NCBI GenBank assembly: GCA_036384915.1
Contig: DASVLJ010000044.1
Coordinates: 62,001 to 126,000 of the forward strand
Direction: 5' to 3'
Source of the DNA: PKWO01 sp036384915
GTDB lineage: Bacteria; Pseudomonadota; Gammaproteobacteria; Burkholderiales; Burkholderiaceae_D
DNA length: 64,000 nt
How positions within the stretch are numbered: the stretch's first letter is position 1; each line of letters begins with the position of its first letter. Both the position numbers and the translations under genes were made by a program. Under the pieces are notes generated by a model. That model was not told where the DNA came from. It saw only the letters and a program-made list of their open reading frames with translations, and did not search any database. This document shows, piece after piece, positions 48,875 to 57,332 of the stretch.

Positions 48875-49087
48875 TTAGATAGGGCGAATATTGCTGGCCT
48901 TTTCGCCCTTGGGGCCGGTGCCGCGCTCAAACGAAACACGCTGGTTTTCCTTCAGGGACTTGAAGCCGGAGGACTGGATGTCCTGGAAGTGGGCGAACAG
49001 GTCGGCGCCACCGCCGTCGGGAGTGATGAAGCCGAAGCCCTTGGAGTCATTGAACCATTTTACGGTGCCGGTTTGTTGATTGCTCAT
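48875..49087 (-). CDS. CspA-family cold shock protein, second copy
   Basis: A 70-residue cold shock domain: QTGTVKWFNDSKGFGFITPDGGGADLFAHFQDIQSSGF, with both RNP motifs, ending TGPKGEKASNIRPI. AAGGAAA precedes the ATG at 49087. It shares most residues of the core with the copy at 42816-43019 but differs after the second RNP motif (ENQRVSFERG). Neighbouring infA suggests a translation-related cluster. Confidence 0.94.
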   Translation of the reverse strand: MSNQQTGTVKWFNDSKGFGFITPDGGGADLFAHFQDIQSSGFKSLKENQRVSFERGTGPKGEKASNIRPI

Positions 49088-49417
49088 ACTATTTCCTTGT
49101 TAAGTTGATATTAGGGACAAGCCCGTGCGCACTTAAAATCAAGTGAAACGTAACTGGAGGGAATTCAAACAGAACCGCCGATGAACGGGCGAGACAGGAA
49201 GGAGACCGACAAAAACTACGGCTTGATACAAGTGCAGGCTTTGCATGATACAGCAAAAGCTTCAAATCACCTAATCAATTCGTAGATTATGCCTTGAAAG
49301 CCAGAATTGTGCGAAATCCAGCCAGGTCGGATCGTCATTGATTCCAGGTCGAAACAAGGTCGGGCATCCCGCGTAGGTGCTGCACACCTTCGTGCGCAAG
49401 CATCGACGGGGAGTAGT
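49088..49417. other. intergenic region, 330 bases, no gene seen
   Basis: Between the csp gene start and the end of the 102-codon hypothetical gene. The csp-proximal part is likely its long 5' leader. I saw no convincing open frame, tRNA or repeat. Confidence 0.45.
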
Positions 49418-49726
49418 CTACGGTGTCGGTGATGGGAACACTAACTGCGCGTCGACAAAAATTGTCATCGCCGGCGCAAGCGGTTCACCCAGCGAATCGT
49501 GGCAATTCGCAAGATGAATGATCCGTTCGACAGATGGCTTTGGCAGTTCCAAGTCGGACCTGAGATACATGGCTAGAAGGGGCCCCGGGTCTTCGTAGTC
49601 GTAGCCGTCGTCGATCAGGCTGCAATCTCCGAATGACCGGATGATGTCCTCGGGCAGTTTGTATCGAATATCCAGGTCGGGATTGTTCAGCCTTGCGGGG
49701 TCGAGAACGATCTTGATGCTGGTCAT
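49418..49726 (-). CDS. hypothetical protein, 102 residues
   Basis: I do not recognise this family. The protein is acidic, soluble and short: SIKIVLDPARLNNPDLDIRYKLPEDIIRSFGDCSLIDDGYDYEDPGPLLAMYLRS, later VERIIHLANCHDSLGEPLAPAMTIFVDAQLVF. The start at 49726 is 13 bases downstream of the stop of the 611-residue gene, so the two are surely co-transcribed. A small acidic partner after a large protein is the pattern of toxin-immunity or effector-chaperone pairs, but there is no direct evidence. Confidence 0.65.
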   Translation of the reverse strand: MTSIKIVLDPARLNNPDLDIRYKLPEDIIRSFGDCSLIDDGYDYEDPGPLLAMYLRSDLELPKPSVERIIHLANCHDSLGEPLAPAMTIFVDAQLVFPSPTP

Positions 49727-49739
49727 GGAAGCAAGCCCT

Positions 49740-51575
49740 TCATTGCGGCACAACGATCTGTGCGATCCGTTCTGCCACCTCGCGTTTCAATTCAGCGGCA
49801 AAAAATGCGTGATGCTTGATGTTCATACCGCGAATCTCGGCATCGGTGATGCCGTATTTGAGGCGAAACTCGTTGGCATGGCGCTTCATGCGTCCTTCAA
49901 TTTCTTCGGCCCGCTTGAGTCCGTCCGCTGGGATGACTCGCAGATCCGGGAATCCTGCCAATTTCGCTGCGAGGCGGGCGCGGTGTATGGCGATCATTTC
50001 TTCCAGAGGTGTCGACTTGAAGACGCCAAAGCCATCTACCTTGGGGCCACTACTGTAATAGCCGCCACCGCGCGTGTCGGCTGTGGTCATGATAGTGCCG
50101 TCGCTGAATTCGGTGAGGCAGCGCTTCAAGCGGACTTTGTCCGTCGCTTCGACGGTGACGACGAAATCGTGCCCATTTGCCAGCCATAGTTGTCCCGGCG
50201 CTTCTTTTTGCAGGGCTTCCACGGTTTGCAGGTTTTGGAACCATCCGGCGAATTCCAGGTTGGCAGCGCGCAGGGCAGGTTCGACTTCATCAAACCAAGG
50301 CGAAACCTCGCTGGAAAAATCGCTGCGATTCATCGGGCTCAGTACAACCGGAGTAAATCGAACCAACCCGACGATTCTGGCAGCAGTGTTTGCGGCTTTT
50401 TCACGCAGGGTGGATTTTTTCTCTTCAGTGAGTCCGGCCGCGGTGAGTTCGTTGACCTTGTCTTGCCATGCGCGAAGCGATTCCTTGGTTTCCTGGAAAT
50501 CGGGCCGCTCTGTCTCTTCCTGATTGACGCCGAATCGGATGCGCAATTCTTCATTGAATGCCTCAAGTTTGAACTGCGCCTGATCAATTGCGTTGCCGAG
50601 GGAAGCAAAATGCGCGTCGTGCAGGGCTTGCCTCCCGATATCGCAGTTGATTGCAGCCTGTGAAGCGGCGGCCATCTTTTGCTTCAATTCCTCTTGCTCG
50701 GTTTCATCAGCGTTTGGTAGCATGGTCTTACAGTGCTTCACGATGAGACGGTGGCTCTTCGCGGCTTCCGCATAGTCGCCAATCGCCTGCTGCAGGACAG
50801 CGCGTGACGATAGCAATTCAGGGTCTTGCTCGAATCCTTCGATGGCGTCGATCGCCGCCAACGCGTCGTAAGCCGTTCGAGCATGTAGGTTTCCCAGGAT
50901 ATGATCGACGAAATATCCCGTGGGAACCTTGGTAACGCCCTCTTCTTGCAGCTGGGCCAGGGAAGCCAGGTGCATGGCCATGGCTTTACGGTATATGCGT
51001 GCGTTCGGCTGTATGCGCAGGGCGGTCAGAATCAAGCGATACGAATGCCAGGGAAGCAATTGAAATTTGAATCCCCAGCTCGCGAAGATCTTTTCCGCAT
51101 TGCCTACATTGTGTGCATGCTGCTCCATCAGCTTGAAATGTTCTTCGGTTGCGGCTTCTGCGAGCGCGTGAGACCGTCGTGAAATCAAGTCCTGAATTCC
51201 CAGGTGGCCTGGAGAAGACTGAATGGCTTGCGCTTCGGCTTCGCTTGCCTGGTCCAAATTAGAGGCACCGATTTCCTCCAATTGATTTGCATATTCGTGT
51301 TCCGCAAGAAGCTCGGACCAGTGATGTTGGGTCTGCAGGATGATGAGCGCAAGATCAAGGTCATCAGGCCGCAAGGCCAATAGACGCTTTCTGTCATGCC
51401 AAACCGCGGCGCGATTACGGGCGGCCTTATTGAGTGAAATTCTGAGTTCCAGCAACTCCGCCGAATCGGTATTAGCCGAGATTGCGTGGCTCAATTGCGC
51501 CAGGACTTCATCGAAGTCAGCTTCTTCATTGAAGACTTGATCTACCAGCGTGCGCAGTTCGTCGATAGTTTTCAT
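49740..51575 (-). CDS. large hypothetical protein with helical repeats, 611 residues
   Basis: I do not recognise a named family. The first 300 residues are helical and TPR-like (AELLELRISLNKAARNRAAVWHDRKRLLALRPDDLDLALIILQTQHHWSELL … LSSRAVLQQAIGDYAEAAKSHRLIVKHCK). A coiled stretch follows (about 300-400), then a mixed alpha/beta part with GQLWLANGHDFVVTVEATDKVRLKRCLTEFSDGTIMTTADTRGGGYYSSGPKVDGFGVF, and a basic helical end. No signal peptide or membrane helix is seen. GC content is below the flanks. It forms a two-gene unit with the 102-residue protein. Confidence 0.7.
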   Translation of the reverse strand: MKTIDELRTLVDQVFNEEADFDEVLAQLSHAISANTDSAELLELRISLNKAARNRAAVWHDRKRLLALRPDDLDLALIILQTQHHWSELLAEHEYANQLEEIGASNLDQASEAEAQAIQSSPGHLGIQDLISRRSHALAEAATEEHFKLMEQHAHNVGNAEKIFASWGFKFQLLPWHSYRLILTALRIQPNARIYRKAMAMHLASLAQLQEEGVTKVPTGYFVDHILGNLHARTAYDALAAIDAIEGFEQDPELLSSRAVLQQAIGDYAEAAKSHRLIVKHCKTMLPNADETEQEELKQKMAAASQAAINCDIGRQALHDAHFASLGNAIDQAQFKLEAFNEELRIRFGVNQEETERPDFQETKESLRAWQDKVNELTAAGLTEEKKSTLREKAANTAARIVGLVRFTPVVLSPMNRSDFSSEVSPWFDEVEPALRAANLEFAGWFQNLQTVEALQKEAPGQLWLANGHDFVVTVEATDKVRLKRCLTEFSDGTIMTTADTRGGGYYSSGPKVDGFGVFKSTPLEEMIAIHRARLAAKLAGFPDLRVIPADGLKRAEEIEGRMKRHANEFRLKYGITDAEIRGMNIKHHAFFAAELKREVAERIAQIVVPQ

Positions 51576-51649
51576 GGGCTGTCCCTGAGTTTGGTCCGGC
51601 TGACTGTACCATCAATGCTGTAGTTTTGTCCCCGCGCATTATTGCAATT

Positions 51650-52213
51650 TCATGCGTGTGCGAGCGTGTTGCGCAGCAGTTGCTTGCTTGATTCCAGCAC
51701 GGCAAGCTGTGCGTCCTTTGATGGCATGGCGCGCGCGATCAAAATTGCGCCGACCAACTGGCAAATGAAAGCCCACGCCAGCTCGGCGCTTCCCAGCTTT
51801 TGTTCCAGCACTGCCGAGCCGTGTTCCATCTCCGCTTCAAATAATTTGCGCGTCGTCTCGTCCGCACGCGCAATTTCGGCGCCGAGCGAGGGCAGCATGC
51901 AGCCCGCATCCGGGTGCCGCACATGCTTGATGTTCAGGTAGCGCTCCAGTTCGAAGTCCAGCCAGGCCGCGGGTTCAGTGTGAGGATTGCTTTCCCACGC
52001 AGTACGGCTCAATTGCAGCTCGTAAGGGATCAAGGCCTGCAGCAATTCGGCCTTGGAAGCGAAATGGCTGTAGAACGCGCCGCTGGTGACGCCCGAAGCT
52101 TCCATCAGCTTGTCGATGCCGGTGGCGGCGTAGCCGCCTTGTTTCATCAGGGCACTGCTTTGCTGGATCAATTCCTTGCGTTTTTCGGCTTTGTGCCCGG
52201 GCGGGTAGCGCAT
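51650..52213 (-). CDS. TetR/AcrR family transcriptional regulator
   Basis: The 187-residue protein has a TetR N-terminal helix-turn-helix (AEKRKELIQQSSALMKQGGYAATGIDKLMEASGVTSGAFYSHFASKAELLQALI) and a C-terminal ligand-binding part of the AcrR type (MLPSLGAEIARADETTRKLFEAEM). It is divergent from an SDR gene; a perfect 12-base-arm palindrome at 52242-52267 between them is its probable operator, so it would repress both itself and the SDR/isomerase pair. The inducer is unknown. Confidence 0.92.
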   Translation of the reverse strand: MRYPPGHKAEKRKELIQQSSALMKQGGYAATGIDKLMEASGVTSGAFYSHFASKAELLQALIPYELQLSRTAWESNPHTEPAAWLDFELERYLNIKHVRHPDAGCMLPSLGAEIARADETTRKLFEAEMEHGSAVLEQKLGSAELAWAFICQLVGAILIARAMPSKDAQLAVLESSKQLLRNTLAHA

Positions 52214-52241
52214 GCTTTCCTCTGCTTGACTTTCGTTTCAC

Positions 52242-52267
52242 TATAACATAACGTTCGTTATGTTATA
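52242..52267. promoter_or_regulatory. probable TetR-family operator palindrome
   Basis: TATAACATAACG (52242-52253) and CGTTATGTTATA (52256-52267) are perfect inverted copies around TT. The site lies between the divergent tetR-like gene and the SDR gene, 14 bases before the SDR start, where it would also cover a ribosome site or promoter. AT-rich arms with a CG core are typical of TetR-family sites. Confidence 0.85.
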
Positions 52268-52281
52268 AGCGCAAGGAGCAG

Positions 52282-53019
52282 ATGATGACAGCAAGCAACA
52301 AGGGCGCGGCGCTTGTCGTCGGCGCCGGCGACGCTACCGGCGGCGCAATCGCCAGGCGCTTTGCCCAAGGCGGGCTGATCGCCTGCGCCACGCGCCGTAC
52401 GGCCGACAAGCTGCAGCCCCTGGTCGAAGAGATACGCGCGACGGGCGGGCATGCGCATGGCTTTGCCTCGGATGCGCGCAAGGAAGAGGAAGTGGTGGCG
52501 CTGGTGGAGCAGATCGAGCGTGACGTGGCACCCATCGAAGTGCTGGTATTTAACATCGGCGCCAACGTGCCCTGCAGCATCCTCGATGAGACGGCGCGCA
52601 AGTATTTCAAGATCTGGGAAATGGCTTGCCTGGGCGGCTTTTTGTTCGGCCGTGAAGTGGCCAGGCGCATGGTGGCGCGTGGGCGCGGCACGATCATCTT
52701 CACCGGCGCCACGGCCAGCTTGCGCGGGGCGGCCAATTTTGCAGCCTTCGCCGGGGCCAAGCATGCCCTGCGCGCACTGGCGCAGAGCATGGCGCGCGAG
52801 CTGGGGCCCAAGGGTATCCACGTCGCACACGTGGTAGTGGACGGCGCCATCGACACCGAATTCATCCGCGAGAATTTTCCCGAACGCTATGCATTGAAAG
52901 ACCAGGCCGGCATTCTCGATCCGGCGCATATCGCGGAAAATTATTGGTACTTGCATAGTCAGCCGCGCGATGCGTGGACGCATGAGCTGGATCTGCGCCC
53001 CTGGATGGAACGTTTCTGA
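52282..53019 (+). CDS. SDR-family oxidoreductase, catalytic Tyr replaced by Phe
   Basis: The 245-residue protein has the short-chain dehydrogenase layout: nucleotide loop VVGAGDATGGAIARRF, NIGANVP at the NAG position (Asn91), Ser146 in TGATASLRG and Lys160 in FAGAKHALRALAQSMARELGPKGI. The catalytic YxxxK has Phe156 in place of Tyr, a change that should cripple normal SDR proton transfer. Some Burkholderiales SDR proteins share this, so it may be a conserved atypical subgroup. AAGGAG precedes the start. The isomerase-like gene follows after 11 bases; both are probably under the TetR-family operator. Confidence 0.85.
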   Translation: MMTASNKGAALVVGAGDATGGAIARRFAQGGLIACATRRTADKLQPLVEEIRATGGHAHGFASDARKEEEVVALVEQIERDVAPIEVLVFNIGANVPCSILDETARKYFKIWEMACLGGFLFGREVARRMVARGRGTIIFTGATASLRGAANFAAFAGAKHALRALAQSMARELGPKGIHVAHVVVDGAIDTEFIRENFPERYALKDQAGILDPAHIAENYWYLHSQPRDAWTHELDLRPWMERF

Positions 53020-53030
53020 GGAGATAAGCG

Positions 53031-53627
53031 ATGAAGCAAGTGGAGTTCTTTTACGATTTCGGCAGTCCATATTCCTACCTGGCTTTTCATCAGTTGCCCA
53101 AGATCGCCAAGGCTGCCGGCGCCGAGGTGGTGTGGCGGCCGATGCTCCTGGGCGGCATTTTTCAAGCCACGGGCAACCACAGCCCCGCCGAGGTGCCGGT
53201 CAAAGGGGCGCACATGCAGGTGGATTTACAGCGCTGGGCCGCCTATTTCGGCGTGCCGTTCCAGATGAATCCCTTCTTTCCGGTCAATACACTGGCGCTG
53301 ATGCGCGGCGCCACGGCCTTGCGGATGCAGGACGATGCGGAAGGTTTGCAGCGTTATAACGCGGCAATCTATGCGGCGATGTTCGAGACGCCGAAAAACA
53401 TGGGTTTGCCCGAGGAAATCGGCAAGGTGCTGCATGCGGCCGGGTTTGATCCGGCGCAGTTTCTTGCGATGATCAACGATCAGGCGGTCAAGGACCGGTT
53501 GAAGTCGGATACGGCTGAGGCTGTGGCGCGCGGCGTGTTCGGGGCGCCGACATTCTTTGTCGGCGACAAGATGTTTTGGGGCCAGGACCGGTTGCACTTT
53601 GTGGAGCATGTGCTGGCGGACGATTAG
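53031..53627 (+). CDS. 2-hydroxychromene-2-carboxylate isomerase/DsbA-like protein
   Basis: The 198-residue protein begins QVEFFYDFGSPYSYLAFHQLPKIAKAAGAEVVWRPMLLGGIFQATGN, the kappa-class GST/HCCA isomerase signature with catalytic Ser in GSPYSY, and ends EAVARGVFGAPTFFVGDKMFWGQDRLHFVE. In naphthalene-type degradation it isomerises hydroxychromene carboxylate with glutathione, but the family also serves other glutathione reactions. It is coupled to the SDR gene. No ring dioxygenase is nearby. Confidence 0.88.
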   Translation: MKQVEFFYDFGSPYSYLAFHQLPKIAKAAGAEVVWRPMLLGGIFQATGNHSPAEVPVKGAHMQVDLQRWAAYFGVPFQMNPFFPVNTLALMRGATALRMQDDAEGLQRYNAAIYAAMFETPKNMGLPEEIGKVLHAAGFDPAQFLAMINDQAVKDRLKSDTAEAVARGVFGAPTFFVGDKMFWGQDRLHFVEHVLADD

Positions 53628-53713
53628 CCGATTGTGCCGGGTTGCACAGGCTGCGCGCAAGCGAAGCCCAAGGTAACGGGCGCTAACGCAAGCACATGCG
53701 GAAATACGTCCGA

Positions 53714-53751
53714 TGTTGGGCCTTGCTGTGCTGCGCTCAGCGCCAACCTAC
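53714..53751 (-). repeat. REP-like palindrome with GTAG foot, near pyrD
   Basis: On the minus strand GTAG (53748-53751) is followed by GTTGGCGCTGAGCGCAGC, and GCCCAAC lies 24 bases on (53714-53722 region), forming an imperfect hairpin. The loop again holds GAGCGCAGC. It lies within 5 bases of the pyrD stop and may act as its terminator. Confidence 0.5.
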
Positions 53752-54818
53752 TTTTCCGCCGGAAGCGTGCCGGCCGCTCGGTAACCCTTAAGCGCGGCAG
53801 CGCATTCATGAATCAGCGACGGGCCGCGATAGACCAGGCCCGTATAAAGCTGCACCAATGACGCCCCCGCATCGATCTTGGCGCGCGCGTCCTCGCCCGA
53901 CATGATGCCGCCCACGCCGATGATGGGCAGCGCGTCGCCGACCTCGGTCTTCAACGCGCGTATCACGGTGTTGGATGCCTCGAACACCGGGCTGCCCGAC
54001 AGCCCACCGGCTTCTTCCGCATGTTCCAGACCCTTGACGGCTTCGCGCGAGATGGTGGTGTTGGTGGCGATGACGCCGTCGATTCCATGGCGCATCAAGG
54101 CGTCGGCGATGTTGCGGATTTGTGCGCTGTCGACGTCGGGCGCGATCTTGAGCAGCAGCGGCACATAGCGCTTGTGTTTGTCGGCCAGCCGCTTTTGCTT
54201 GTCTTTCAGGCTGCCCAGCAGCGCATCGAGTTCGGACGCGCCTTGCAGCTGGCGCAGGTTCTTGGTGTTGGGCGAAGAGATGTTGACGGTGACGTAGCTG
54301 GCGTAAGGGTAGACCTTTTCCAGGCAGATCAGATAGTCGTCCACGGCGCGCTCGATCGGCGTATCGGCATTCTTGCCGATGTTCAGCCCCAGCACGCCTT
54401 CCTTGTTCCGGTAGAACTTCGAGGCCTGCACGTTGGCGACGAAGGCATCGACACCGCCATTGTTGAAGCCCATGCGGTTGATCACGGCATTGGCCTGCGG
54501 CAGGCGGAACATGCGCGGCTTGGGGTTGCCCGGCTGGGCGCGCGGCGTGACGGTGCCGATTTCGATGAAGCCGAAACCGAGCGCGGCTAGGCCGTCGATG
54601 TAGGCGCCGTCCTTGTCCAGCCCTGCGGCCAGGCCGACCGGATTGGCGAAGTCGATGCCCATCACGGTGCGCTTGTCCGCCGCCGGTTTGCCCAGGAGGT
54701 GCGTCAGACCGCAGGCGGCGGCGCGTTTGAGCGATGGCAGGGTCAGGTTGTGGGCCGCTTCCGGGTCGAGCGAAAACAGGAAGGGGCGCGCGGCGGCATA
54801 GAGCAGCTTGTTCGACAT
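53748..54818 (-). CDS. pyrD: dihydroorotate dehydrogenase (quinone)
   Basis: The 356-residue protein is class 2 PyrD: N-terminal amphipathic helices (LLYAAARPFLFSLDPEAAHNLTL) for membrane binding, then MGIDFANPVGLAAGLDKDGAYIDGLAALGFGFIEIGTVTPRAQPGNPKPRMFRLP, NRMGFNNGG, VNISSPNTKNLR with the catalytic Ser, and the FMN-binding IIGVGGIMSGEDA. It oxidises dihydroorotate to orotate in pyrimidine synthesis with quinone as acceptor. It converges on the HCCA isomerase-like gene. Confidence 0.96.
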   Translation of the reverse strand: MSNKLLYAAARPFLFSLDPEAAHNLTLPSLKRAAACGLTHLLGKPAADKRTVMGIDFANPVGLAAGLDKDGAYIDGLAALGFGFIEIGTVTPRAQPGNPKPRMFRLPQANAVINRMGFNNGGVDAFVANVQASKFYRNKEGVLGLNIGKNADTPIERAVDDYLICLEKVYPYASYVTVNISSPNTKNLRQLQGASELDALLGSLKDKQKRLADKHKRYVPLLLKIAPDVDSAQIRNIADALMRHGIDGVIATNTTISREAVKGLEHAEEAGGLSGSPVFEASNTVIRALKTEVGDALPIIGVGGIMSGEDARAKIDAGASLVQLYTGLVYRGPSLIHECAAALKGYRAAGTLPAEK

Positions 54819-54887
54819 GATGGGGCCGGGAATTACCGGCTCGGGATTTTGTAAAGGCGCTATTTTACGCGCCGATTTGGCGCAACG

Positions 54888-55610
54888 CTAAAATGGTTCC
54901 CACTTGCTGTGGCGGCGTGCTTCGATCGGCTTGAAATTGACCTTGTAGGCCATTTTCTGGCTTTCGCGTATCCAGTAGCCCAGGTAGACGTAGGGCATGC
55001 CCAGGCCCCTGGCTTGTTCGATCTGCCACATGACGTTGTAGGTGCCGAAGGAGGCGCCGGCCACGTCGGGGTCGTAAAAGGTGTAGACCGAAGAGAGGCC
55101 ATCGTCCAGTACATCGATAATGCTGACCATGCGCAGCGTGCCGTCTTCCTCGCGGAATTCGACCAGGCGCGTGTTGACCTTGCTTTGCAGGAGGAATTGC
55201 GCGTACTGGTCGCGGCTGTCCTGGTCCATGCCGCCGCCGGCGTGGCGCGCGGCCTGGTAGCGCAGATAGAGTTCGTAGTGCTCGGCGACGTAGGTCAGCG
55301 TGGTGACCCAGGCGGTGAGGTCGCCATGCCTGGCCCAGGCGCGCTTCTGGCTGCGGTTGGGCTGGTAATCGGCCGCCTTGACGCGTACGGGCGTGCAGGC
55401 CTGGCAGCCGTCGCAATAGGGGCGGTAAGTGAAGATGCCGCTGCGGCGGAAGCCGTTCTTGACCAGTTCGGAATAGACGTCGGCGTTGATCAGGTGCGAT
55501 GGCGTGGCTACCTGCGAACGCGCCTGCCTGCCCTCGAGGTAGCTGCAAGGGTAGGGTGCCGTTGCGTAGAACTGCAACGTGGAAAATGGCAGATCTTTCA
55601 GGTGAGTCAT
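54888..55610 (-). CDS. bpt: aspartate/glutamate leucyltransferase (arginyltransferase-like)
   Basis: The 240-residue protein matches Bpt/ATE relatives: LPFSTLQFYATAPYPCSYLEGRQARSQ, GFRRSGIFTYRPYCDGCQACTPVRV with the family's CxxCxxC cysteines, and YVYLGYWIRESQKMAYKVNFKPIEA at the end. It adds Leu to proteins with N-terminal Asp or Glu, creating N-degrons. It lies 31 bases downstream of aat on the same strand. ClpS/ClpA are encoded at 43.4-46.0 kb. Confidence 0.94.
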   Translation of the reverse strand: MTHLKDLPFSTLQFYATAPYPCSYLEGRQARSQVATPSHLINADVYSELVKNGFRRSGIFTYRPYCDGCQACTPVRVKAADYQPNRSQKRAWARHGDLTAWVTTLTYVAEHYELYLRYQAARHAGGGMDQDSRDQYAQFLLQSKVNTRLVEFREEDGTLRMVSIIDVLDDGLSSVYTFYDPDVAGASFGTYNVMWQIEQARGLGMPYVYLGYWIRESQKMAYKVNFKPIEARRHSKWEPF

Positions 55611-55641
55611 GACGCACTGCGGGATGGTACGAAACTGCAGT

Positions 55642-56364
55642 TTAATATAAAACCGGTACCTGCCATGAGTCTATTTCGGGGAGAGCTGTCGCTTCCTTGA
55701 GTTGCCGCATGAACAAGTCACGGGCGATGGGGCGGGCGCCGAGCGAGGCGAGATGGCCGGTCTGTTGCTGGCAATCCAACATGCCGACGCCCTGCGAGCG
55801 CAGGAAGGCCACCAGATAGGCCAGCGCCACCTTGGAGGCGTCGGTTTCGCGCGCGAACATCGATTCGCCGTAAAACATGCGGCCGATGGCCACGCCATAG
55901 GCGCCGCCGACCAGTTCTCCGTCGTGCCACAGTTCGGCGCAATGGGCGTGGCCTTGCCGGTGCAGCCCGGTATAGCCTCCGATGATGTCGTCGGTGATCC
56001 AGGTACCGCCGGCGTCACGCCGCGGCCCGGCGCATTCGCGCATAACGCGCTCGAAGGCCGAATCGAAGCGCACCTGCCAGGGGCCGTCTTCGCGCATGCT
56101 GCGCGCGACCTTCTTGAGCTTTTTCCTGAGGCTGTGCGAGACGATGAATTCGTCGGTGTAGAGCACCATGCGCGGGTCGGTGCTCCACCACAGTATGGGC
56201 TGGCCTTCGGAAAACCAGGGAAAGATGCCGTGCCGGTAGGCCTTCAAGAGCCGTCCGGGCGAGAGATCGGCGCCCGCGGCCAGCAAACCGGCCGGTCCGT
56301 CTTTTTCTGTCAGTGCGGTGGAGACGTCGGGGAAGGGGGAGTCGGCGTGCAGCCAGGGAATCAT
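55642..56364 (-). CDS. aat: leucyl/phenylalanyl-tRNA--protein transferase
   Basis: The 240-residue protein has the Aat signatures: LLAAGADLSPGRLLKAYRHGIFPWFSEGQPILWWSTDPRMVL, HCAELWHDGELVGGAYGVAIGRMFYGESMFARETDASKVALAYLV and GMLDCQQQTGHLASLGARPIARDLF. It attaches Leu or Phe to N-terminal Lys or Arg. It follows the Nudix gene by 7 bases and precedes bpt, forming an operon with both transferases of the bacterial N-degron pathway. The start at 56364 begins the family N-terminus. Confidence 0.95.
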   Translation of the reverse strand: MIPWLHADSPFPDVSTALTEKDGPAGLLAAGADLSPGRLLKAYRHGIFPWFSEGQPILWWSTDPRMVLYTDEFIVSHSLRKKLKKVARSMREDGPWQVRFDSAFERVMRECAGPRRDAGGTWITDDIIGGYTGLHRQGHAHCAELWHDGELVGGAYGVAIGRMFYGESMFARETDASKVALAYLVAFLRSQGVGMLDCQQQTGHLASLGARPIARDLFMRQLKEATALPEIDSWQVPVLY

Positions 56365-56371
56365 GGGCTTG

Positions 56372-56944
56372 CTACTCTGGCTTGCGCATCGGCTTGTGGA
56401 TGTCGAGCGTGTGCAAAGCATAGCCGCCGCCGTTGCGCGCCTTCTCGTAGTCTTCGAGGAAGTATTGCAGCGTGTGCGTGACGGTGGGAAAGGCGATTTC
56501 CGGCCAGGGGATGTCCGCCGCGCCGAACAGTTTCACTTCCAGGCTTTCGGTGCCTGCGGCGTAATCGAGGTCTTTGAGCGTGGCGCGGTAGAAGAGGTGC
56601 ACCTGGTGCACGTGCGGCACGTTGAGCAGGGAAAACAGGGGGTGCAGTTCGATGTTGGCCCCGGCTTCCTCGATGGTTTCGCGTATGGCGGCCTGCTCGG
56701 TGGTTTCTCCGTTTTCCATGAAGCCGGCTGGCAGCGTCCAGTAGCCGTAGCGCGGTTCGATGGCGCGCTTGCACAGCAGAATCTGCATCTTGCCGCCGTC
56801 TTCCCAAACGGGAATGGAACCGACGACCAGTTTCGGGTTTTGATAATGTATGGTGCCGCAACTGCCGCACACGTAACGCGGCCGGTTATCGTCGGGCGGG
56901 ACGAGCAGGGAAACCGGCTGGGCGCATTCGGAGCAGAATTTCAT
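56372..56944 (-). CDS. Nudix hydrolase with zinc ribbon
   Basis: The 190-residue protein starts with a zinc ribbon (KFCSECAQPV … YVCGSCGTIHYQNPK) and carries the Nudix box GFMENGETTEQAAIRETIEEAGA, fitting GX5EX7REUXEEXGU. It resembles NudC-like NADH pyrophosphatase relatives that hydrolyse NDP-X substrates; the exact substrate is unknown. The start at 56944 begins the zinc ribbon. First gene of the Nudix-aat-bpt operon. Confidence 0.9.
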   Translation of the reverse strand: MKFCSECAQPVSLLVPPDDNRPRYVCGSCGTIHYQNPKLVVGSIPVWEDGGKMQILLCKRAIEPRYGYWTLPAGFMENGETTEQAAIRETIEEAGANIELHPLFSLLNVPHVHQVHLFYRATLKDLDYAAGTESLEVKLFGAADIPWPEIAFPTVTHTLQYFLEDYEKARNGGGYALHTLDIHKPMRKPE

Positions 56945-57051
56945 GGGAGCTTTGGATGTGGGCGAGGGTAAAACGGCGCTCTTGCAAGTGTAACATCCCG
57001 GAGCGGGCGATGAATTTGGCGCAGAGCGTAAATTCATGTCAGGTATAACAA

Positions 57052-57080
57052 TTGCGTTAGCGGACAATACCATGTATAGT
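57052..57080 (+). promoter_or_regulatory. sigma-70-like promoter of initiator tRNA
   Basis: TTGCGT (57052-57057) and TATAGT (57075-57080) are 17 bases apart; the start would be near 57087, seven bases before the tRNA. Confidence 0.7.
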
Positions 57081-57093
57081 CTATCCTTTCAGA

Positions 57094-57170
<77 letters not shown>

Positions 57171-57332
57171 AGCCTTAAATATTTCCCCGTCCCTCATTAC
57201 ACCTCCAATAAATTGGGCGTCGGAATACAAAGTTTCAACGCGAAACCCGCGCAGCGCGTCATTGTGCTCAGGCGTTGTCGCAAAAAATATTGTTTAACAG
57301 TAAAACAGTAAAAGACTGTTCGAAACGAACAC

